A stretch of 64,000 bases of DNA, taken from positions 4,216,001 through 4,280,000 of the forward strand of contig NZ_CP034279.1 in NCBI RefSeq assembly GCF_009739905.1. Reading direction: 5' to 3'. The position numbers were made by a program, and so were the translations under genes. Every line of letters starts with the position of its first letter. Position 1 is the first letter of the stretch. The stretch comes from Streptomyces ficellus (GTDB lineage: Bacteria; Actinomycetota; Actinomycetes; Streptomycetales; Streptomycetaceae). Positions 60,970 to 64,000 of this stretch are shown here, piece by piece. The notes under the pieces were generated by a model, which was not told the origin of the DNA, did no database searches, and saw only the letters and a list, made by a program, of their open reading frames with translations.

Positions 60970-61845
60970 TCACGGCAGTTCGATGCCGAGGTCCCAGCCG
61001 TCGTGCGCGTGGGTGCACAGGCAGGAGCGGTTCTCGGTCTCGGGCAGCCCCGCGACCGCGTCGAACAGCACCTCCCGCAGCCGGCCCACGTTCTCCCCGA
61101 AGACCCGCAGCACCTCGGTGTGCGAGACGCCGTCGCCGGTCTCGGCGCCCGCGTCCAGGTCGGTCACCAGCGCCATGGACGTGTAGCAGAGCCCCAGCTC
61201 ACGGGCGAGGTACGCCTCGGGGTGCCCGGTCATGCCGACGACCGACCAGCCCATCGCGGCGTGCCACCGCGACTCGGCGCGGGTGGAGAAGCGCGGGCCC
61301 TCCACGACGACCATCGTCCCGCCGTCCACCGCCTCCCAGCCGCGTCCGTGCGCGGCGGCGAGGGCCACCTTGCGCCCGTCCGGGCAGTACGGGTCGGCGA
61401 AGGTCGTGTGCACCACGTTCGGCACGGTCCCGTCCGGCAGGGGCTCGCCGTCGAAGAAGGTCTGCGTGCGGGACTTCGTCCGGTCCACCAGCTGGTCCGG
61501 GACCAGCAGGGTGCCCGGCCCGTAGTCGGGGCGCAGCCCGCCCACCGCGCACGGACCGAGGACCTGCCGCACGCCGGCCGCGCGCAGCGCCCACAGGTTG
61601 GCCCGGTAGTTGATGCGGTGCGGCGGCAGGTGGTGGCCGCGGCCGTGCCGGGGCAGGAAGGCGACCTTGCGCCCGGCCAGCTCGCCGAGGAACAGCGAGT
61701 CGCTGGGGCTGCCGTACGGGGTGGTCATCCGGACCTCGGTGACGTCCTCCAGGAAGGAGTAGAAACCCGAGCCTCCGATGACGCCGATGTGCGCGCCCGG
61801 TTCGCCGCCCGTGCCGCCGTTGCCCGCCTGCGCTGCGTTCTCCAT
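60970..61845 (-). CDS. mtnP: S-methyl-5'-thioadenosine phosphorylase
   Basis: The 291-residue enzyme cleaves methylthioadenosine with phosphate to adenine and methylthioribose-1-phosphate in methionine salvage. Visible features are the phosphate-binding IGVIGGSGFYSFL, FLPRHGRGHHLPPHRINYRA, VEGPRFSTRAESRWHAAMG and VVGMTGHPEAYLARELGLCY. The ATG at 61845 was taken because earlier in-frame residues are not family-like. It is 75 nt downstream of fmdB on the same strand, but a strong hairpin lies between them. Confidence 0.9.
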   Translation of the reverse strand: MENAAQAGNGGTGGEPGAHIGVIGGSGFYSFLEDVTEVRMTTPYGSPSDSLFLGELAGRKVAFLPRHGRGHHLPPHRINYRANLWALRAAGVRQVLGPCAVGGLRPDYGPGTLLVPDQLVDRTKSRTQTFFDGEPLPDGTVPNVVHTTFADPYCPDGRKVALAAAHGRGWEAVDGGTMVVVEGPRFSTRAESRWHAAMGWSVVGMTGHPEAYLARELGLCYTSMALVTDLDAGAETGDGVSHTEVLRVFGENVGRLREVLFDAVAGLPETENRSCLCTHAHDGWDLGIELP

Positions 61846-61878
61846 GCGGGTCACCCTAACCGGACGTGGACACGCCGA

Positions 61879-61906
61879 GGACCCCGCCGTCACTACGGCG
61901 GGGTCC
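61879..61906 (-). terminator. terminator after fmdB
   Basis: A perfect 12-bp stem (61879-61890 and 61895-61906) with a 4-nt loop lies 14 nt beyond the fmdB stop, separating it from mtnP. Confidence 0.8.
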
Positions 61907-61920
61907 CGGGAAAAGCCGGA

Positions 61921-62253
61921 TCAGGCGGCGGAGGTGGAGCTTCCGGCCGCGCTCGACGTCGCGGGCTTGGAGTCCGACGACGAGGAGCCGGAGGAGCCGG
62001 ACGACGAGCTCGATGCGCCGGTGGTGCTCGACGACTTCGCGGCGGACGAGCCGGCGGGCGAGCTGCTCGACGACGCGCCACGGCTGTCGTTGCGGTAGAA
62101 GCCGGAGCCCTTGAAGACGATGCCGACGGCCGAGAACACCTTCTTGAGGCGTCCCTGGCAGCTCGGGCACTCGGTCAGAGCGTCATCGGTGAACTTCTGC
62201 ACCGCCTCGAGGCCCTCGCCGCACTCGGTGCACTGGTACTGGTAGGTCGGCAC
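61921..62253 (-). CDS. FmdB-family zinc-ribbon protein
   Basis: The 110-residue protein has an N-terminal zinc ribbon with two CxxC pairs (YQCTECGEGLE and ECPSCQGRLKK) and a long, low-complexity Ser/Ala tail from about residue 55. FmdB-like putative regulators are widespread but poorly understood. The GTG at 62253 has AGGAGG 7 nt upstream. Its promoter region carries both a SigR-type promoter and a CIRCE-like operator, so it is probably induced by thiol-oxidative and heat stress. A zinc-thiolate protein is a sensible SigR target. Confidence 0.87.
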   Translation of the reverse strand: MPTYQYQCTECGEGLEAVQKFTDDALTECPSCQGRLKKVFSAVGIVFKGSGFYRNDSRGASSSSSPAGSSAAKSSSTTGASSSSSGSSGSSSSDSKPATSSAAGSSTSAA

Positions 62254-62264
62254 TTGTCTTCCTC

Positions 62265-62291
62265 CTGGCACTCTCACTCAGTGAGTGCTAA
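62265..62291. promoter_or_regulatory. CIRCE-like HrcA operator upstream of fmdB
   Basis: CTGGCACTC (62265-62273), exactly 9 nt, then GAGTGCTAA (62283-62291) matches the CIRCE consensus (TTAGCACTC-N9-GAGTGCTAA) at 16 of 18 positions. It lies directly before the fmdB ribosome-binding site and overlaps the -10 end of the SigR-type promoter. Confidence 0.75.
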
Positions 62292-62315
62292 CGACAGTCC
62301 ATAGTGACGTATTCC
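62290..62315 (-). promoter_or_regulatory. SigR-type promoter of fmdB
   Basis: On the minus strand GGAAT (62315-62311), exactly 18 nt and GTT (62292-62290) match the SigR consensus; the fourth -10 base is A rather than G. Transcription would start near 62283, inside the CIRCE-like repeat, about 30 nt before the GTG. Confidence 0.65.
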
Positions 62316-62321
62316 GCGGGA

Positions 62322-63626
62322 TCAGTCCACCGTCACGGGTACGCGGTGACCGACGCCACGTGCCACGGTCCGGGTGGCGGGCTTGGGCGCGAGCCGCGAC
62401 CTGAGGGCCACCAGGGTGACCAGCGCCAGTGCCGTACCGGCCAGCGGGACGAGGAAACCGGCGCTCGCGCCGTACCCGTCGGCGAGCCGGCCGGCCACCG
62501 TCACGGCGGCCGCCTGGCCCAGTGCCACGGCACCCGTCAGCCAGGTGAACGCCTCGGTGCGGGCGGACGCCGGGACCAGCGAGTCGACCAGCGTGTAGCC
62601 GGTGATCAGCGCCGGGGCGATGCACAGGCCGACGAGCAGCCCGAGCGCGCCCAGCAGCACCACGGAGTGCGCGGACCACAGCAGCGAGGCGGTGACGGTC
62701 AGTCCCGCGTACCCGAGGATCAGGCGGCGGCGGGGGCCCATCTTCCACGCGACCGCGCCGACGACGACACCGGCCAGCATGTTGCCCGCGGCGAAGAGTC
62801 CGTACAGCAGGCCGTTCATGCCCGGCTGCCCGATCTCCTCGGTGAACGCGGTGAGGGAGACCTGCATGCCGCCGAAGACGGAGCCGATGCCCAGGAAGGC
62901 CACCGCCAGGACCCGGACGCCCGGCACCGAGAGCGCGGAGACGCGCTCCACGCGCGCGTGGGAGCCGGACAGGCCGTGGGCGGGCTGGGTGCGGCTCTGG
63001 GCGGCGAAGAGCAGGCCGCCGGCCAGCGTCAGCGTCGCCTCGGCGATCAGTCCGGCGGCCGGGTGGACGCCGGTGCACAGCGCGGTGGCGAGGACGGGGC
63101 CCACCACGAACGTGAACTCGTCGGTGACGGACTCGAAGGCCGCCGCCGTCGACATCAGCGGTGAGCCCTCCAGCTTCGCGGCCCAGCGGGACCGCACCAT
63201 GGGCCCGATCTGCGGCACCGAGGCGCCGGTCGGGACGGCGGCCACGAACAGGGCCCACAAGGGGGCGTCCGCCAGGGCCAGCACCGTCAGGACCGACACG
63301 GACACCGTGTGGATCAGCACGCCGGGGATCAGCACGGCACGCTGGCCGAAGCGGTCGGCGAGCTTGCCGCTCTGCGGCGCGAACAGGGCCATGGAGACAC
63401 CGGTGAACGCGGCGACCGCGCCGGCGCTGCCGTACGAATCGGTGGTGTGCTGCACCAGCAGGACGATGCCGATGGTCAGCATCGCGAAGGGCTGTCGTGC
63501 GGCGAATCCCGGCAGCAGGAACGTCCACGCACCGGGGGTGCGCAGGAGCTGCCCGTATCCGGGGCGCCGGGCAGGCTCCGTCGAGGGGTTCGTCGTGTCC
63601 GTGGCTGTGTGGACAGCGGAGGGCAC
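62322..63626 (-). CDS. MFS transporter, 12-TM
   Basis: The 434-residue permease has about twelve hydrophobic segments, a motif-A-like SGKLADRFGQRAVLIPG after TM2 and a matching second half (GMNGLLYGLFAAGNMLAG onward). It looks like the sugar/multidrug-type MFS proteins of Streptomyces, with unknown substrate. The GTG at 63626 was chosen for the AAAGG 8 nt upstream. An in-frame ATG at 63749 would add 41 polar residues unlike the family, which I treat as untranslated leader. Confidence 0.82.
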   Translation of the reverse strand: MPSAVHTATDTTNPSTEPARRPGYGQLLRTPGAWTFLLPGFAARQPFAMLTIGIVLLVQHTTDSYGSAGAVAAFTGVSMALFAPQSGKLADRFGQRAVLIPGVLIHTVSVSVLTVLALADAPLWALFVAAVPTGASVPQIGPMVRSRWAAKLEGSPLMSTAAAFESVTDEFTFVVGPVLATALCTGVHPAAGLIAEATLTLAGGLLFAAQSRTQPAHGLSGSHARVERVSALSVPGVRVLAVAFLGIGSVFGGMQVSLTAFTEEIGQPGMNGLLYGLFAAGNMLAGVVVGAVAWKMGPRRRLILGYAGLTVTASLLWSAHSVVLLGALGLLVGLCIAPALITGYTLVDSLVPASARTEAFTWLTGAVALGQAAAVTVAGRLADGYGASAGFLVPLAGTALALVTLVALRSRLAPKPATRTVARGVGHRVPVTVD

Positions 63627-63879
63627 GGCTCGTGCCTTTCTGCCGCCTGGTAGCGCTCCCCTGGGTGTCGGGAGCCGCCGAGAGCTGTCCTCTTGCGCGG
63701 AACTGCGGTAGATACCGGGCTCCACTACGGGGAGCGTCACGGCCGCCATACGGTCGCGCCAGCTCTGCGTCAGGCAGAGTTGCGTCGATCAGTGTGCCTT
63801 CATGATACAGGGGACGGCGAGGACGGCACCTGTGAAATGGCCGATATGGCTCAGGTGCCGCCTCCGATTAACCGGATGT

Positions 63880-64000
63880 TCACTTTCCGGTTCCGCCGGT
63901 GCCCAGCCAGTCGGCCAGCTTGCCGCCCTGGCTGACCGCCCGCAGGCGCCGCTCGGCGGCGTCCCGGACCGGGTCCGTCGCCACCACCAGCAGCTCGTCG
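63880..64000 (-). CDS. C-terminal end of a probable cation antiporter
   Basis: Only the last 39 residues are present (ending RRLRAVSQGGKLADWLG and a Gly/Thr tail); the gene runs off the right edge. DELLVVATDPVRDAAERRLR looks like the terminal strand and helix of a TrkA-C/RCK-type domain as found at the end of Streptomyces potassium/proton antiporters. The fragment is too short to be certain. Confidence 0.5.
   Translation of the reverse strand, partial: DELLVVATDPVRDAAERRLRAVSQGGKLADWLGTGGTGK

Overview
The window is a high-GC actinobacterial chromosome segment, almost certainly Streptomyces. The support is: G/C-biased third codon positions throughout, a SARP regulator, a gamma-butyrolactone-receptor homologue, modular PKS and NRPS genes, an HrdD-type sigma factor behind a SigR-type promoter, a DUF6227-like protein, and frequent GTG starts with ATGA/GTGA overlaps.

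Positions 1-41720 look like one biosynthetic gene cluster. It opens with the 3' end of a SARP activator, a 14-TM MFS exporter and an F420/PPOX-type flavoenzyme. A leftward operon (sbnA, sbnB, serA, EamA transporter) follows. It appears to make L-2,3-diaminopropionate (Dap) from O-phosphoserine and glutamate, with serA raising phosphoserine supply. A second leftward operon encodes an acyl-CoA carboxylase beta subunit, its small epsilon subunit, a GMC oxidoreductase and a type II thioesterase. Divergent from it run three PKS genes: KSQ-AT-ACP-KS-AT-DH(dead)-KR-ACP, KS-AT-ACP, and KS-AT-DH-KR-ACP-TD. All four ATs carry the malonyl HAFH signature, so the line predicts a short tetraketide released by reduction. 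Facing the PKS genes is a leftward NRPS operon: A(Val)-PCP-C, then C'-A(Ser)-PCP-C*-A(DIWELTADDK)-PCP-TE, then azlD-azlC. The simplest collinear reading is Val-Ser-Dap, released by a thioesterase whose nucleophile is Cys rather than Ser. How the tetraketide and the peptide are joined, if they are, is not visible. A ScbR/ArpA-type receptor gene stands divergent to the NRPS genes. An ARE-like palindrome sits exactly in its promoter spacer and a second ARE-like half lies towards the NRPS genes.

Positions 41969-64000 are mostly housekeeping or adaptive genes: an acyl-CoA synthetase, a secreted M6 protease, a TetR/MFS pair with duplicated operators, LysR next to a cysteine dioxygenase/YeiH sulfur module, a divergent MarR/extradiol dioxygenase pair, hrdD with a consensus SigR promoter, a WYL regulator divergent from an MFS pump, DUF6227, a P1 peptidase with LtrA, MscL, a SAF/CpaB-like protein, MTA phosphorylase, an FmdB zinc-ribbon protein, another MFS transporter and the tail of a probable cation antiporter.

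The strongest points for follow-up are the Cys-TE/Dap/non-canonical-C NRPS line next to a reductively terminated PKS, the receptor-ARE circuit, and an fmdB promoter combining a SigR-type motif with a CIRCE-like operator. No tRNA, rRNA, CRISPR array or insertion sequence was seen.
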